Shown piece by piece: positions 10,252-20,706 of a stretch of DNA of 64,000 bases. Position 1 is the first letter of the stretch; each line of letters starts with the position of its first letter. The notes beneath the pieces were generated by a model. It made no database searches, was not told the DNA's origin, and saw nothing but the letters and a program-made list of their open reading frames with translations. A program made the translations under genes and the position numbers. This DNA is from Frondihabitans sucicola (GTDB taxonomy: Bacteria; Actinomycetota; Actinomycetes; Actinomycetales; Microbacteriaceae): positions 2,170,001 to 2,234,000 of the forward strand of contig NZ_AP027732.1 of assembly GCF_030296615.1 (NCBI RefSeq), in the 5' to 3' direction.

Positions 10252-11823
10252 TCAGCCGTTGAGCGGGTGCTCGACGTCGCGCGATCCGTCGGAGGTGGCC
10301 CTCATCACGGGCCGGACGAAGAAGTCGATGATGCCGAACAGCACGGCACCCATGAACGTGTAGATGGCGTACTGATCGAAGTGACGAGCGGTGTCGCCGC
10401 CCCGCTCGGCCAGCGCGATGGACAGCACGTAGAGCACGACGGCGCCGACGATGAACACGACGACGAGCACGAGGAAGAGGCGGTGAAGAGCGAGGCGGGT
10501 CACGACCTCAGGATACGCCGCCGCCCGAGGCCCCTCGTCGTGCTCCGGTGACACCACCCTGGTCGGCCGGGTGCGAGGGGCGGTCGCCTCGAGGCCGTTC
10601 AAGGAACCGAGGAACATGTCGCTCGTCGAGGGATCTTCGAAGTCGTCGTCGCGCTCCTCCTCGGGGATGGTCGAGATCGTTCCGGTCTCCGTCTGGGAGA
10701 GACGGTGCCGCGCGAGGACGGCGTCCCGTTCGGAGATCAGGAAATCGCGGTTGGCGGCCTGGGCGTCCTGGAACATGGTGGTGCGCCCGGTCGTGATGGC
10801 GCGGATCCGACGCCTCTCCCAGACCTGCTTGCCGACCAGCATGAGGATGATCCCGGCTACGGCGTAGCCGGCCATCATCGTGACGCCGCGACCGAACCCG
10901 GGGCCCACGCCGTAGAGCTCACGCTTGAGCATCTCGGTGATCCCGCTGCCGACGACGACGTTGTTGAGCCAGGCGAACGGTTCGCGCATGAACCAGGCCG
11001 GGTAGGCCGCACCCGACGACGGCATCGACAGGAAGATGAAGACGACCATGGCGGGCAGCGCGATGAACCGCCCGGCGAAGTAGCTGAATCCGTTCACAGC
11101 GAGGCCGATGGCCACGATCCAGCCCCAGGCGATCAGGAAGAGCATTCCGAAGTGGCCGTGGACGGCGCCGATCACGGGGCCGGCGAGGACGTTCGTGACG
11201 AACGCGATGACGACCCCGCCGCCCAGGATCACGAGGACTCTCGTCCGGTGACGCAGCGGAGCCCCCATCAGTCCGATGAACATGGCCACCATGTAGCCGC
11301 CGATGCACCACGAGAGCATCAGGTACAGCGATACCGTGCCGTATTCGTCCCAGGCCGGCAGCGGGGCGAGGTCGGTCACCGTCGCGGTGACGCCTGCGGC
11401 GGCGAGGATCGGTGTGAGCATGGCCGGGATGAGGGCAGCGACCTGGTACTGGTGCGCGGTCGCCTTGAAGATCTCGTGCGACGACCCGTCGTAGGCGATC
11501 GCCATGTGTCCGTGCAGCACGGCCGACTTCGCAGCGGACAGCGAGGAGTAGTTCTCCAGGTGGAGCACGCCGGGAAGGGCCTTGTCGATGGCCTGCCGGA
11601 CGGAGTCCGGGACGCCCACCAGCGCGACGGGGACCTCGTGGGGGTGCGGCGCGTGGAAGGCCGCGACGTAGCAGAGGCAGAACATCACGATGAAGAACAG
11701 CGGCAGCCACAGCTGCAGGCCGATCAGCTGGAGCGACGGGTGCAGCCGTCCGTACCAGAGCCGGAACGCCGACTTGCGTTGGCTGCCGCTCGCCCTCACG
11801 ATCCGAACGCCTCGACTGGCCAC
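10252..11823 (-). CDS. Multi-pass membrane protein, ABC-2/YhgE-Pip-like
   Basis: A 523-residue membrane protein: one N-terminal membrane helix, an extracytoplasmic region of about 150 residues, a group of five or so membrane helices (about 190-380), a cytoplasmic charged linker, and two more helices near the C-terminus. This layout resembles YhgE/Pip-type or ABC-2 permease-like proteins, but I see no decisive motif and no ATPase partner. The GTG at 11823 is chosen because AAGAGG lies just upstream; GTG at 11799 is possible. It follows the Na+/H+ antiporter gene by 49 nt on the same strand, so the two may form an operon. Confidence 0.6.
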   Translation of the reverse strand: MASRGVRIVRASGSQRKSAFRLWYGRLHPSLQLIGLQLWLPLFFIVMFCLCYVAAFHAPHPHEVPVALVGVPDSVRQAIDKALPGVLHLENYSSLSAAKSAVLHGHMAIAYDGSSHEIFKATAHQYQVAALIPAMLTPILAAAGVTATVTDLAPLPAWDEYGTVSLYLMLSWCIGGYMVAMFIGLMGAPLRHRTRVLVILGGGVVIAFVTNVLAGPVIGAVHGHFGMLFLIAWGWIVAIGLAVNGFSYFAGRFIALPAMVVFIFLSMPSSGAAYPAWFMREPFAWLNNVVVGSGITEMLKRELYGVGPGFGRGVTMMAGYAVAGIILMLVGKQVWERRRIRAITTGRTTMFQDAQAANRDFLISERDAVLARHRLSQTETGTISTIPEEERDDDFEDPSTSDMFLGSLNGLEATAPRTRPTRVVSPEHDEGPRAAAYPEVVTRLALHRLFLVLVVVFIVGAVVLYVLSIALAERGGDTARHFDQYAIYTFMGAVLFGIIDFFVRPVMRATSDGSRDVEHPLNG

Positions 11824-11872
11824 TCCGCCTCTTTCTCTCGACCTGCAGAATACCCGGGGCTCGCGGACCTCG

Positions 11873-13672
11873 TCAGGAGCGCGTGCGCGAGACCGCCGAG
11901 GTGTCCATCGCCAGCTCCTCGGCGTCGAGCCCGAGGAGGACGCGTCGCATGACCTCCTCGTCGAGGTTTCCGGCGTCGCGCTCGCGGAGGACGACGTCGC
12001 GCCGCTTCTGCAGCAGTTCGCGCCGGATGCTCGCAAGCGCGCGGGCGTTGTTGCGGGAGGGCTTCGCGAGTTGCGGGTCCGGCGTGATGTCGGGGATCGC
12101 GACGTGCGGGGTGCTCCGCATGTCGGAACCGCGCTCGGCGGGGGCCGGTTCGACCTCTTCGGCCTGGGACTCCTCGACCTGGTCGGCGTCTTCGCGCAGA
12201 CCCTGCCGGAAGGCCTGGTCCTGCCGCTGGAGGCGCTCCTTGAGGATCGTGATGCCGCGGTCGATCGACTCCTCGCCCCACTCGGCGGCCCACGCGTCGC
12301 GCCGCTTGTCGAGGTACTCGACGGCCTCCTGCGTGCTGTCCGAGACGAGTTGCAGTTCGGCCTGCACGTCTCGTTCGGCCTGCGTGAGGTCTTGCACGCC
12401 GAGGCGGCGGATCACCCAGGGCAGGGTCAAGCCCTGCAGGAGGAGGGTGCCGACGGTCACGACGAACGCGATGAGGAACATCGTGTCGCGGGCGGGGACC
12501 TCTCGACCGCTGGTCGTCAGCAGCGGGATCGACACGGCGGCGGCGAGGGTCACCACGCCGCGCATGCCCGTCCAGGACAGGACGACGAGCTGCTGCCAGC
12601 TCAGCTTGGGATCTCGCCTGCCCCACATCAACCGGGCAACCCGCGCTCTTCGGAACTTTCGGAAGCGCGAGTAGACGAGCCGTCGCATCCCGCGCGACCA
12701 GTAGTAGGTGACGAAGATGAATGCCGGTCTCACCAGGATCACGACTCCGAGCACGATGAACGCGACCCCCACGCTCTGCCCCAGGCCGCGACTCGACTCG
12801 GCCACGTCGCGCACGACGGTCGAGAGCTGCAGGCCGATGAGCGCGAACACGAACCCCTCGAGCGTGACGTCGGCGGCAGCCCAGATCGGGCGCTCTTGCA
12901 GTCGCGACGCATACCCCTGCTTGGGCGAGTTGTAACCGACGTAGAGCCCGGCCGCGACCACCGCGAGAACCCCGGACCCCTCGAGCTGCTCGGCCGTGAT
13001 GTAGGCGAGGAACGGCAGGATCAGCCCGATCACGATCTCGACGACCGGGTCTTTGACGCGCATCCGGAGGAAGTGCGCCAGGACTCCGAGGACGAGGCCG
13101 ACGGCGACGCCCACCCCGATCGCGAGGCCGAAGATCCCGAGATCCTGCCCGATCGAGAGCGATGCTCCGCCGACGATCGCCAGGAACACCTTCACCAGGG
13201 TCAGCGAGGCGGCATCGTTGATGAGGCTCTCGCCGGAGATGACCGCCATCATCTTGCGGGGGAGCCCGAGCTTGCGACCGATCGAGGCCGCGGACACCGC
13301 GTCGGGCGGAGCGACCACGGCTCCGACGAGGACGGCGGCGGGCAGCGTCATGTCGGGGATCAGCGTGTAGGCGACGAATCCTACGATCAGAGCGGTCACG
13401 ATCACGAGCCCGATGCCGAGGCGGCGGATCTGCACGAGGCTCTCGCGGAAGTTCTGGAACGAGACGTCGAGCGACGCCGAGTAGAGCAGCGGCGGCAGGA
13501 TCACCGTCAGGATCACTTCGGAGTCGATCTGGATCTCTGGCAGGCCCGGGATGAACGACACCAGAAGGGCGACAGCCACGACGAGCAGCGGCGCGGGCAG
13601 GCCGCGCCAGCGGGCGAACGCCGTGACGGCGAGTGATCCCGCGAGCAGAAGGAGGAGTTCGAGAAGTTCCAT
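11873..13672 (-). CDS. Na+/H+ antiporter, CPA1 family
   Basis: A monovalent cation/proton antiporter of the inner membrane, used for pH and Na+ homeostasis. About 599 residues with some twelve membrane helices over the first 400, then a cytoplasmic coiled, charged tail. Family motifs visible: VAPPDAVSAASIGRKLGLPR and the transport-site region SLINDAASL (ND motif). The ATG at 13672 begins MELLELLLLLAG, directly into the first helix. It is divergent from the carboxylesterase gene. Confidence 0.85.
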   Translation of the reverse strand: MELLELLLLLAGSLAVTAFARWRGLPAPLLVVAVALLVSFIPGLPEIQIDSEVILTVILPPLLYSASLDVSFQNFRESLVQIRRLGIGLVIVTALIVGFVAYTLIPDMTLPAAVLVGAVVAPPDAVSAASIGRKLGLPRKMMAVISGESLINDAASLTLVKVFLAIVGGASLSIGQDLGIFGLAIGVGVAVGLVLGVLAHFLRMRVKDPVVEIVIGLILPFLAYITAEQLEGSGVLAVVAAGLYVGYNSPKQGYASRLQERPIWAAADVTLEGFVFALIGLQLSTVVRDVAESSRGLGQSVGVAFIVLGVVILVRPAFIFVTYYWSRGMRRLVYSRFRKFRRARVARLMWGRRDPKLSWQQLVVLSWTGMRGVVTLAAAVSIPLLTTSGREVPARDTMFLIAFVVTVGTLLLQGLTLPWVIRRLGVQDLTQAERDVQAELQLVSDSTQEAVEYLDKRRDAWAAEWGEESIDRGITILKERLQRQDQAFRQGLREDADQVEESQAEEVEPAPAERGSDMRSTPHVAIPDITPDPQLAKPSRNNARALASIRRELLQKRRDVVLRERDAGNLDEEVMRRVLLGLDAEELAMDTSAVSRTRS

Positions 13673-13758
13673 GGCGGATCCGTCCGTCGTGTTCTGGCCT
13701 CCCATTCTGTCAGGTGCAGTTCAGGAAGTTCCTGGGGACGGTGTTCACATGCGCCTCG

Positions 13759-13764
13759 TAGCAT
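13759..13764 (+). promoter_or_regulatory. -10 box TAGCAT before the carboxylesterase gene
   Basis: TAGCAT is 6 nt before the GTG at 13771; leaderless start likely. Confidence 0.5.
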
Positions 13765-13770
13765 GCGGGC

Positions 13771-15293
13771 GTGACGAGGCGGACGACGACCAGCGGCGAG
13801 GTCCGCGGCAGAACGGAACGCGGAATCCTGGCGTGGAGGGGCATCCCGTACGCGAGCCCGCCGGTCGGCGCCCTGCGCCTGCGGGCACCCCTGTCACCTC
13901 GACCGTGGCGCGGCGTCAGGGACGCCGGCCGCTTCGGGCCGGCGGCTCCGCAGGACCGGGGCCAGTTCGTCGGGATCGACGCGACGACACCGCAGAGCGA
14001 GGACTGTCTCACGATCAACGTGCTGGCGCCTCTCGGCTCGACGCCCGGGCAGGGGCTCCCGGTGCTGGTCTACATCCACGGCGGCGCCTACGCCGTCGGC
14101 TCGTCACGAGAATTCCCGACGCAGGGGAGTCCCTCGTCCGCGAGGGCGGCGTCGTCTACGTGAGCTTCAACTACCGCCTCGGCGGCCTCGGCTACGTCGA
14201 CTTCACGGCCTGGTCGACGCCGTCCCGCCCCGTCGAGTCGAACCTCGGGCTGCGCGACCAGGTGCTCGCCCTCGAGTGGATCCGCGACAACATCGCCGAG
14301 TTCGGCGGGGACCCTCGGCTGGTCACGCTCTGCGGGGAGTCGTCCGGGGCCAACGCGGTCACCACCCTGATGACCGTGCCGAGAGCGGAGGGGCTGTTCG
14401 CGCGGGCGATCGCGCAGTCGTCGCCGACCAACGCCGTCTACCCCAAGGAGGTCGCCGAGCGCTGGGCGGGTGACTTCCTCGAGATCCTGAGCCGTGTCGT
14501 GCGGGACGACGACCTCGAGTCGACGTCGCACGAGGATGCCGTCGGGCTTCTCGCGGGAGCATCGACCCGCGCGATGGTCCGGGCCACCGCTCGACTGTTC
14601 CTGCGGACACCGGACGACCAGCCCGGGTCGATCTTCCTGTCGCCGGTGATCGACGGCGACTTCCTGCCGGAACGGCCGCTCGACGCCTTCAAGGCGGGAC
14701 GCGCGCACCGGGTGCCGCTCATCATCGGCACCAACGACCGAGAGGGCTCCGTCTTCACGGGTCGGCGCGACATCCTGGCGACGACCCCGCTGCGGATCCG
14801 AGCCATCTTCGCCAACACGAAGAAGAAGGCCCGAAAGGCGATCACAGCTCAGTACCCGGGACTTCCGTCGAAGCGGCCGGCCCTCGACTTCGGTGGCGAC
14901 TTCTCGTTCTGGTTCCCGACCGTCAAGGTGGCCGAGCGGCACGCTCGCTTCGCGAAGGTCTACTTCTACCGTTTCGACGCCGCGCCCCGGATCCTGCGGC
15001 TGGCCGGCGTCGGCGCGTTCCACGGGCTCGACCTGTGGGCGCTGTTCGACCGGATGGACTCCCCGTTCGGCTACACGATGAGCCTCCTCGGCGGCCGGCG
15101 GCGTTTCCTCAGGGCGGCCGGCAGGATGCGACGGCGCTGGCTCGGGTTCGTCCGGACAGGTGCGGTCGCCGACTGGCCGTCGTACGACCCGTATCGTCGC
15201 CGCACTCTGATCATCGACGGGGTCGATCGCGTCGAGTTCGATCCGCGAGGCGAAAGACGCCGCGTCTGGCAGGACTTCGTGCCGCACTTATAG
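13771..15293 (+). CDS. Carboxylesterase type B, frameshifted in this sequence
   Basis: An alpha/beta hydrolase of the carboxylesterase/para-nitrobenzyl esterase family, cleaving carboxylic esters; the natural substrate is unknown. Visible features: IPYASPPVGALRLR near the N-terminus, the oxyanion-hole HGGAY near residue 104, the nucleophile in GESSGAN near residue 190, and a candidate catalytic histidine in FHGLDLW near residue 417. The frame breaks at CCC 14115-14117; one extra C gives SSREFPDAGESLVREGG and about 507 residues, normal for the family. There is no signal peptide, so it is probably cytoplasmic. Confidence 0.85.
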
Positions 15294-15390
15294 TCTTTTC
15301 GCGCACGATTCGCGCCTTGTCGGCCGGTTTGTACCCCGTTGGACATCTCCAGGTTGACCCGGGTTCATCCGGCCTGGAAGACTCGCCGCG

Positions 15391-16639
<1,249 letters not shown>

Positions 16640-16643
<4 letters not shown>

Positions 16644-16852
16644 TCGACTGGGGTGCCTTCCTCGTCGTCGCGCTGGTGTCGCTGGTGTCGGCCGGCCTGC
16701 TGGTCAGCGTGTACGCCTGCGGGCTTCGCCTGCTCGCCATCGACGCCCGACCGGCCGTCGCGACGGTGGGGGCCTACGCCTGCTTCGTGCTCTGCGCCCT
16801 CGGTGCGCTGTTCGGCATCTACCTGATCGTTCCGGCCCTGCACGGCGGCTGA
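16640..16852 (+). CDS. Small membrane protein coupled to the phosphate transporter
   Basis: A 70-residue protein with two membrane helices (GAFLVVALVSLVSAGLLVSV and AYACFVLCALGALFGIYLIV). The start overlaps the phosphate transporter stop by 4 nt. The tight coupling suggests a subunit or stabilising partner of the transporter, which is inference only. No named family is recognised. Confidence 0.7.
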
Positions 16853-16862
16853 CCGGCCGCCA

Positions 16863-17702
16863 CTATCCCACCTGCACGGCGACGGCCCCGTCGTCGATGA
16901 GGGCCTCGAACGAGCCGTGCTCGGTGCGCTGGGACAGGATGAAGCGCTGGCTGAACGCGCGGTCGCTCGGAACACACGACACGGTGTCGGTCACGTTGTC
17001 GAACGACGACACGAAACAGAGCTGTCTCGGATTCTCGCCGGTGCCGATCCAGAGGCGCCAGCGCTGCTCGGCGTCGCCACCGGACGGATCGTCGTCGTAG
17101 AGCAGACGGCTCGACCGCGGGTCGATGTCGGCCCGGAACGGAGTCGGCACCGCGTCGGTCGGCACCTGCACGCGCGACAGGGCGCGGCTGAGGACGGAGG
17201 GGGATGCGGGGAGCTCCGCCGCGGTCGTCGCAACGGGTGTCTCCGTGCTCCGCAGCGAGGTGGTCGTCGTCGTCGCGACAGCGCCGAGAGCGGCGGCCGC
17301 GACGAGGGCCGTGACCGACAGGAGGACCGGGTGCCGCCGGGCGGCGGCGAGCGGGCGGGAGCTCGCCGCGCCCGGCTTCCGCCCGCGGCGCTGCGCGGTG
17401 AGGGCGAGCGCCGCATCGAGAGCGTCCTCCTGACGGCGGCGGCGCGTCTCGAACGCACGCAGCCTGGCCGCAGCGTCTCTGGCATCCTGCTCGCTGCCGG
17501 CCTCGGAGTAGGTCGCCTCGACCAGCGCCTCCCTTTCGGACGCAGGATCGCGGAGCCCGGCCGGGTGCGGCCGCTGGGCGCGCTCTCGCCACCACAGCTC
17601 GTCGACGACTGCGCCCTCACCACCTGCCTCGGTGAACGCGGCTTCGAGGCGGGCGCGGAAGTCGGGGTCGCGCGCGGCTGCGTCGTAGCGTCCGGCGTCC
17701 AT
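16863..17702 (-). CDS. Anchored protein of unknown function
   Basis: A 279-residue protein: a soluble Arg/Glu-rich helical N-terminal half, one membrane segment (HPVLLSVTALVAAAALGAVA, about residue 125-145), and an extracytoplasmic C-terminal domain with two cysteines (QLCFVSSF and TVSCVPSD). The layout resembles anchored regulators such as anti-sigma factors, but no zinc motif or sigma gene is seen, so I do not assign that. The ATG at 17702 follows GAGAGG; an upstream ATG at 17786 would overlap the divergent promoter. It is convergent with the small membrane protein gene. Confidence 0.55.
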   Translation of the reverse strand: MDAGRYDAAARDPDFRARLEAAFTEAGGEGAVVDELWWRERAQRPHPAGLRDPASEREALVEATYSEAGSEQDARDAAARLRAFETRRRRQEDALDAALALTAQRRGRKPGAASSRPLAAARRHPVLLSVTALVAAAALGAVATTTTTSLRSTETPVATTAAELPASPSVLSRALSRVQVPTDAVPTPFRADIDPRSSRLLYDDDPSGGDAEQRWRLWIGTGENPRQLCFVSSFDNVTDTVSCVPSDRAFSQRFILSQRTEHGSFEALIDDGAVAVQVG

Positions 17703-17795
17703 GGCGGCCTCTCGATCGGCCGGCGTTCTGCTCCCGGCTCGTGGCCCCGAGCGTAGCGCCGCGTCGGGTGAGTCGGCGTCTGGCATGATCGGGAC

Positions 17796-19364
17796 ATGAC
17801 GACGACGAAGCCGCAGCGGATCGTCGTCGCCGTGAATCCGAGTGCCTCGTTCGGTCGCCATCGCCCGGTGGGCCCGGTCGCGGTCGCCGCTCTCCGTGGC
17901 GCCGGGCACGACGTCGTGCCCCTCACCCGGTCGTCTCAGGCGGATCTCCACGAGGCGACGCGGGCCGCCCTCGCCACCGGCGCCGACGCGCTCGTCGTGG
18001 TCGGCGGCGATGGCATGGTGAGTCTGGGCACGGGGCTCGTCGCGACGACCGGCATCCCGCTCGGGTTGGTGCCCTCAGGCACCGGGAACGACTTCGCCCG
18101 CGCTCTCGGCCTGCCCCACGACGATCCGGCGGCCGCGATCGACCTTCTGGTGGATCTCCTCGAGGCCCCACCGCGTCCGGTCGATGCTCTGCTCACCCGC
18201 GGCGCTGCGGGCGACGTCTGGGTCGCGGGAGGAGTGTCGGCCGGTTTCGACGCGTTCGTCAACGAGCGGGCGAACAGGATGCGTCGGCCGCGCGGGCGCG
18301 CACGCTACGACATCGCCCTCGCTCTCGAACTCCTTCGGCTGCGACAGGTCGACTACGAGATCGTCGTCGACGGTGCGGAGCACACGGTGGCAGGCACACT
18401 CGTCTCGGTCGGCAACGCGCGCTCGGTCGGCGGCGGAATCACCCTGCTGCCCGACGCCGTCGTGGACGACGGTCTCCTGGACGTCCTGGTGGTCGACCGG
18501 CTCTCGCGGCGGTCGTTCCTGCGACTGTTCCCTCGGGTCGCGAAGGGGACGCACGGCGACGACCCGCGCGTCCGGTTGTCGCGCGCCCGCCGGGTCCGCA
18601 TCGACGCCCCGGGTGTCATCGCCTACGGAGACGGCGAACGCCTCGGGTCGCTCCCGATCGAGATCGAGGTCGTACCCGAGGCGTTGCGCCTTTCGCGCCG
18701 GCTCGGAGACCGAGCCGGGCAGCTCCTGTGGTCAGTACCAGTTGACCGACTGCGAGTGACTCCACGCCGCGCACGGCGTGCCGTAGGAGCCGGAGATGTA
18801 GGTGAGGCCCCAGATCACCTGGGTCGTCGCGTTGGTGGACCAGTCGGAGGCGACGCTGGCCATCTTGCTGCCGGGGAGTGCCTGGGGGATGCCGGTGGCG
18901 CCCGAAGGGTTGTAGGCCTTGTAGTTCCAGCCGGACTCCTTGCTCCAGAGCGAGACGAGGCAGCCGTACTGGTCGGAGCCCCACCCGTACTGCGACGCCA
19001 TCAGAGCCTTGGCGGTGGCCTGAGCCCCCGCGGGGGTGTTCGCGGCTGCTTGCCGCGCTGCGTCGGCCTTGGCCTGGGCGGCGGCCCTGTCGGCGGCCGC
19101 CTTCTTCTGCGCGGCTTGGAGCGCGACGGCGGCGCGCTGGTCGGCGGCGATCGACGCTGCTCCGACCGTCTCGGCCGCGTGCTGGGTCGTGGCGACACGG
19201 GCGAGCACCGTGTCGGGGTTCAGGGACCGGTAGTCCTTGAGCGAGGCCAGGGACGTCGTGAGCGACGTCGTGGCGACCTTTCCGCTCGCCTCGTCGGCGA
19301 TCTCCCTGCCGGAGGAGAGGGCGACTTTCGCGACCCGGTCGGCGGTGTCGCGGGGGATGGCTGA
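17796..19364 (+). CDS. Diacylglycerol kinase-like lipid kinase with abnormal open C-terminus
   Basis: A DAGK-catalytic-domain (DgkB/YegS) protein that would phosphorylate a lipid or sphingosine-like alcohol with ATP. Motifs: GGDGM near residue 70, PSGTGNDFARALG near residue 92, GGVSAGFDAFVNE, and the C-terminal strand region ending LPIEIEVVPEALRL near residue 297. That is the usual length of the family. The frame then stays open for another 220 residues, lying antisense to the neighbouring hydrolase gene and without domain-like composition. The real protein probably ends near 18690-18760, and an indel has removed its stop. Start ATG follows a weak CATGAT box by 6 nt. Confidence 0.75.
   Translation: MTTTKPQRIVVAVNPSASFGRHRPVGPVAVAALRGAGHDVVPLTRSSQADLHEATRAALATGADALVVVGGDGMVSLGTGLVATTGIPLGLVPSGTGNDFARALGLPHDDPAAAIDLLVDLLEAPPRPVDALLTRGAAGDVWVAGGVSAGFDAFVNERANRMRRPRGRARYDIALALELLRLRQVDYEIVVDGAEHTVAGTLVSVGNARSVGGGITLLPDAVVDDGLLDVLVVDRLSRRSFLRLFPRVAKGTHGDDPRVRLSRARRVRIDAPGVIAYGDGERLGSLPIEIEVVPEALRLSRRLGDRAGQLLWSVPVDRLRVTPRRARRAVGAGDVGEAPDHLGRRVGGPVGGDAGHLAAGECLGDAGGARRVVGLVVPAGLLAPERDEAAVLVGAPPVLRRHQSLGGGLSPRGGVRGCLPRCVGLGLGGGPVGGRLLLRGLERDGGALVGGDRRCSDRLGRVLGRGDTGEHRVGVQGPVVLERGQGRRERRRGDLSARLVGDLPAGGEGDFRDPVGGVAGDG
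18698..18718. terminator. Perfect hairpin at the convergent gene junction
   Basis: CCGGCTCGG and CCGAGCCGG form a 9-bp stem around a 3-nt loop. It lies between the natural end of the lipid kinase domain and the stop of the hydrolase gene, where a shared terminator is expected. It has no T-run. Confidence 0.45.
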
Positions 19365-19664
19365 ACCGGCGTGAACCGACAGGCGATTGCCGCCCGCCTT
19401 CGTCACGGTGATGTCGTGACTGGCGGTCGGGGTCGGTGCGGGCAGGCCGAAAGCGGTGCTGCCGCTGAGTCCGGCGCCGACGAAGCCGGTGCAGGCGACG
19501 ACAGCCGTCGCGGCCATTCCGGTGACTCCGACGATCCGCGCGCGGCGGGAGCGACGCCTGCGGGCGGTCACGCTGTGGCGCGTCTCGCCCGTGGGGCCGG
19601 TGGAGCTGGTGGTGCTGGTGGAGCTGGATCTGTCTGCGGGCGTGAAGAACGAGGGGAAGCGCAT
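18732..19664 (-). CDS. Secreted lysozyme-like/aggregation-promoting-factor-type protein
   Basis: A 310-residue exported protein. The N-terminus has a basic stretch and a membrane segment (VGVTGMAATAVVACTGFVGA, about residues 40-60). The middle is Ala-rich and coiled (QRAAVALQAAQKKAAADRAA). The last 90 residues form the actinobacterial lysozyme-like domain, with the candidate catalytic glutamate in WSKESGWN, the segment GIPQALPGSKMA, and two cysteines (YGCLVSLW, GTPCAAW) likely to pair. It presumably acts on peptidoglycan. A paralogue with the same C-terminal domain lies at 46503-47747. Confidence 0.8.
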   Translation of the reverse strand: MRFPSFFTPADRSSSTSTTSSTGPTGETRHSVTARRRRSRRARIVGVTGMAATAVVACTGFVGAGLSGSTAFGLPAPTPTASHDITVTKAGGNRLSVHAGSAIPRDTADRVAKVALSSGREIADEASGKVATTSLTTSLASLKDYRSLNPDTVLARVATTQHAAETVGAASIAADQRAAVALQAAQKKAAADRAAAQAKADAARQAAANTPAGAQATAKALMASQYGWGSDQYGCLVSLWSKESGWNYKAYNPSGATGIPQALPGSKMASVASDWSTNATTQVIWGLTYISGSYGTPCAAWSHSQSVNWY

Positions 19665-20052
19665 TCTGTCCAATGGGTCGACCGGTGTCCATTCACCTCG
19701 ACGAAGGCAGGGCGACGTCGAGCCAGGCGGGGCGACCCCGCTGCAGAGGTCGAGGCGCTCGTGGCCGTGCCCGGGGCAGGATCGAGCGTGGCTCGAAACG
19801 GCCCGCACGGGCGGGTGATGGGCCGGTGGCGAATCAATCGAGGTGACCGGCACCTTCTGACGCACTCCGGGCCGTGAGGCCGCGTGGAGGCGAAGTGGCG
19901 AGTATGCAGGGCGTTTCTGGGCGTGTCCGGCCAAAAACCTGGCAGAACAATCTGTTCGGGGCAGTACCGGGTATGCAATACTGAGTACGCAGTACCGAGT
20001 AGGCATCACGCGACCGCGACGTCGCCGGTGTCGCCGAGCAGGGGTTCACACC
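19665..20052. other. 388-bp intergenic region between divergent hydrolase and padR
   Basis: No convincing gene. It holds a copy of GCAGGATC at 19776, and at 19962-20003 the tandem repeats described separately. Its left part must contain the promoter of the hydrolase gene, which I cannot place. Confidence 0.6.
19962..20003. promoter_or_regulatory. Three 14-bp tandem repeats upstream of padR
   Basis: Units CAGTACCGGGTATG, CAATACTGAGTACG and CAGTACCGAGTAGG at 19962, 19976 and 19990. The middle contains TACTGAGTA, a palindrome around G. PadR proteins often repress their own operon from AT-richer TACT/AGTA-like inverted sites, so this is a good candidate autoregulatory operator, about 50-90 bp before the GTG start. 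Confidence 0.55.
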
Positions 20053-20706
20053 GTGTCCATCCGTCAGAGTTTTCTCGCGATCCTCGATCAGGGGCCGTGC
20101 TACGGCTATCAGCTCCGCTCCGAGTTCGAGCGCCGCACCGGCTCCACCTGGCCGCTGAACATCGGCCAGATCTACTCCACGCTCGACCGCCTCGTCCGCG
20201 ACGGCCTCGTCTCGCGCGACGACTCCGGCGACGGCGACCAGATCTACTATGCGATCACGGCCGAGGGCAGCGCCGAGGTGGCCGCCTGGCTGACCGCTCC
20301 GGTGATCCGCTCCGCCGCTCACACCCGTGACGAGCTCGCCATGAAGCTCGCGATCGCGGTCACACTGCCCGGAGTCGACATCGTCCGGATCATCCAAGCG
20401 CAGCGCGCGGCGACCTTCCGCACCCTGCAAGAGCTGACCCGGACGAAGAATGCCGGAGGAGAGATCCAGACGGCCGAAGACCTCGCCTGGCAGCTCGTGG
20501 TCGACTCGCTCCTCTTCCAGGCCGAGGCCGAGATCCGCTGGCTCGACCACTCCGAGACCCGACTCGTCCGCGCAGCGGCCGCGGGGCTCGCCGAGCCCGT
20601 GCCGATCGACGACACGCCGGTTCGGCGCGGCCGACCCGCGAAGGGGCGCGCAGGCGATCCGGCAGGCGCTTCGGCGGCCGCGTCCGAGCCGGGGGCATTC
20701 GCATGA
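20053..20706 (+). CDS. PadR family transcriptional regulator
   Basis: A 217-residue regulator with an N-terminal winged helix-turn-helix (SIRQSFLAILDQGPCYGYQL and IYSTLDRLVRDGLVSR) typical of PadR, a C-terminal helical dimerisation part (about 110-180) and a disordered Ala/Gly tail. The start is a GTG. Its stop overlaps the start of the ABC ATPase gene (ATGA), so padR, ATPase and permease form one operon that it probably represses from the repeats at 19962-20003. Confidence 0.85.
   Translation: MSIRQSFLAILDQGPCYGYQLRSEFERRTGSTWPLNIGQIYSTLDRLVRDGLVSRDDSGDGDQIYYAITAEGSAEVAAWLTAPVIRSAAHTRDELAMKLAIAVTLPGVDIVRIIQAQRAATFRTLQELTRTKNAGGEIQTAEDLAWQLVVDSLLFQAEAEIRWLDHSETRLVRAAAAGLAEPVPIDDTPVRRGRPAKGRAGDPAGASAAASEPGAFA

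Noticed and set aside
10705..13636. Long plus-strand frames across the membrane protein and antiporter genes
   Set aside because: They mirror the antiporter coding strand and are rich in Asp/Arg/Gly with no membrane or catalytic pattern.
16863..17702. Anti-sigma factor
   Set aside because: The layout (soluble N-terminus, one helix, outer domain) fits, but there is no zinc-binding HxxxCxxC motif and no sigma factor gene nearby.
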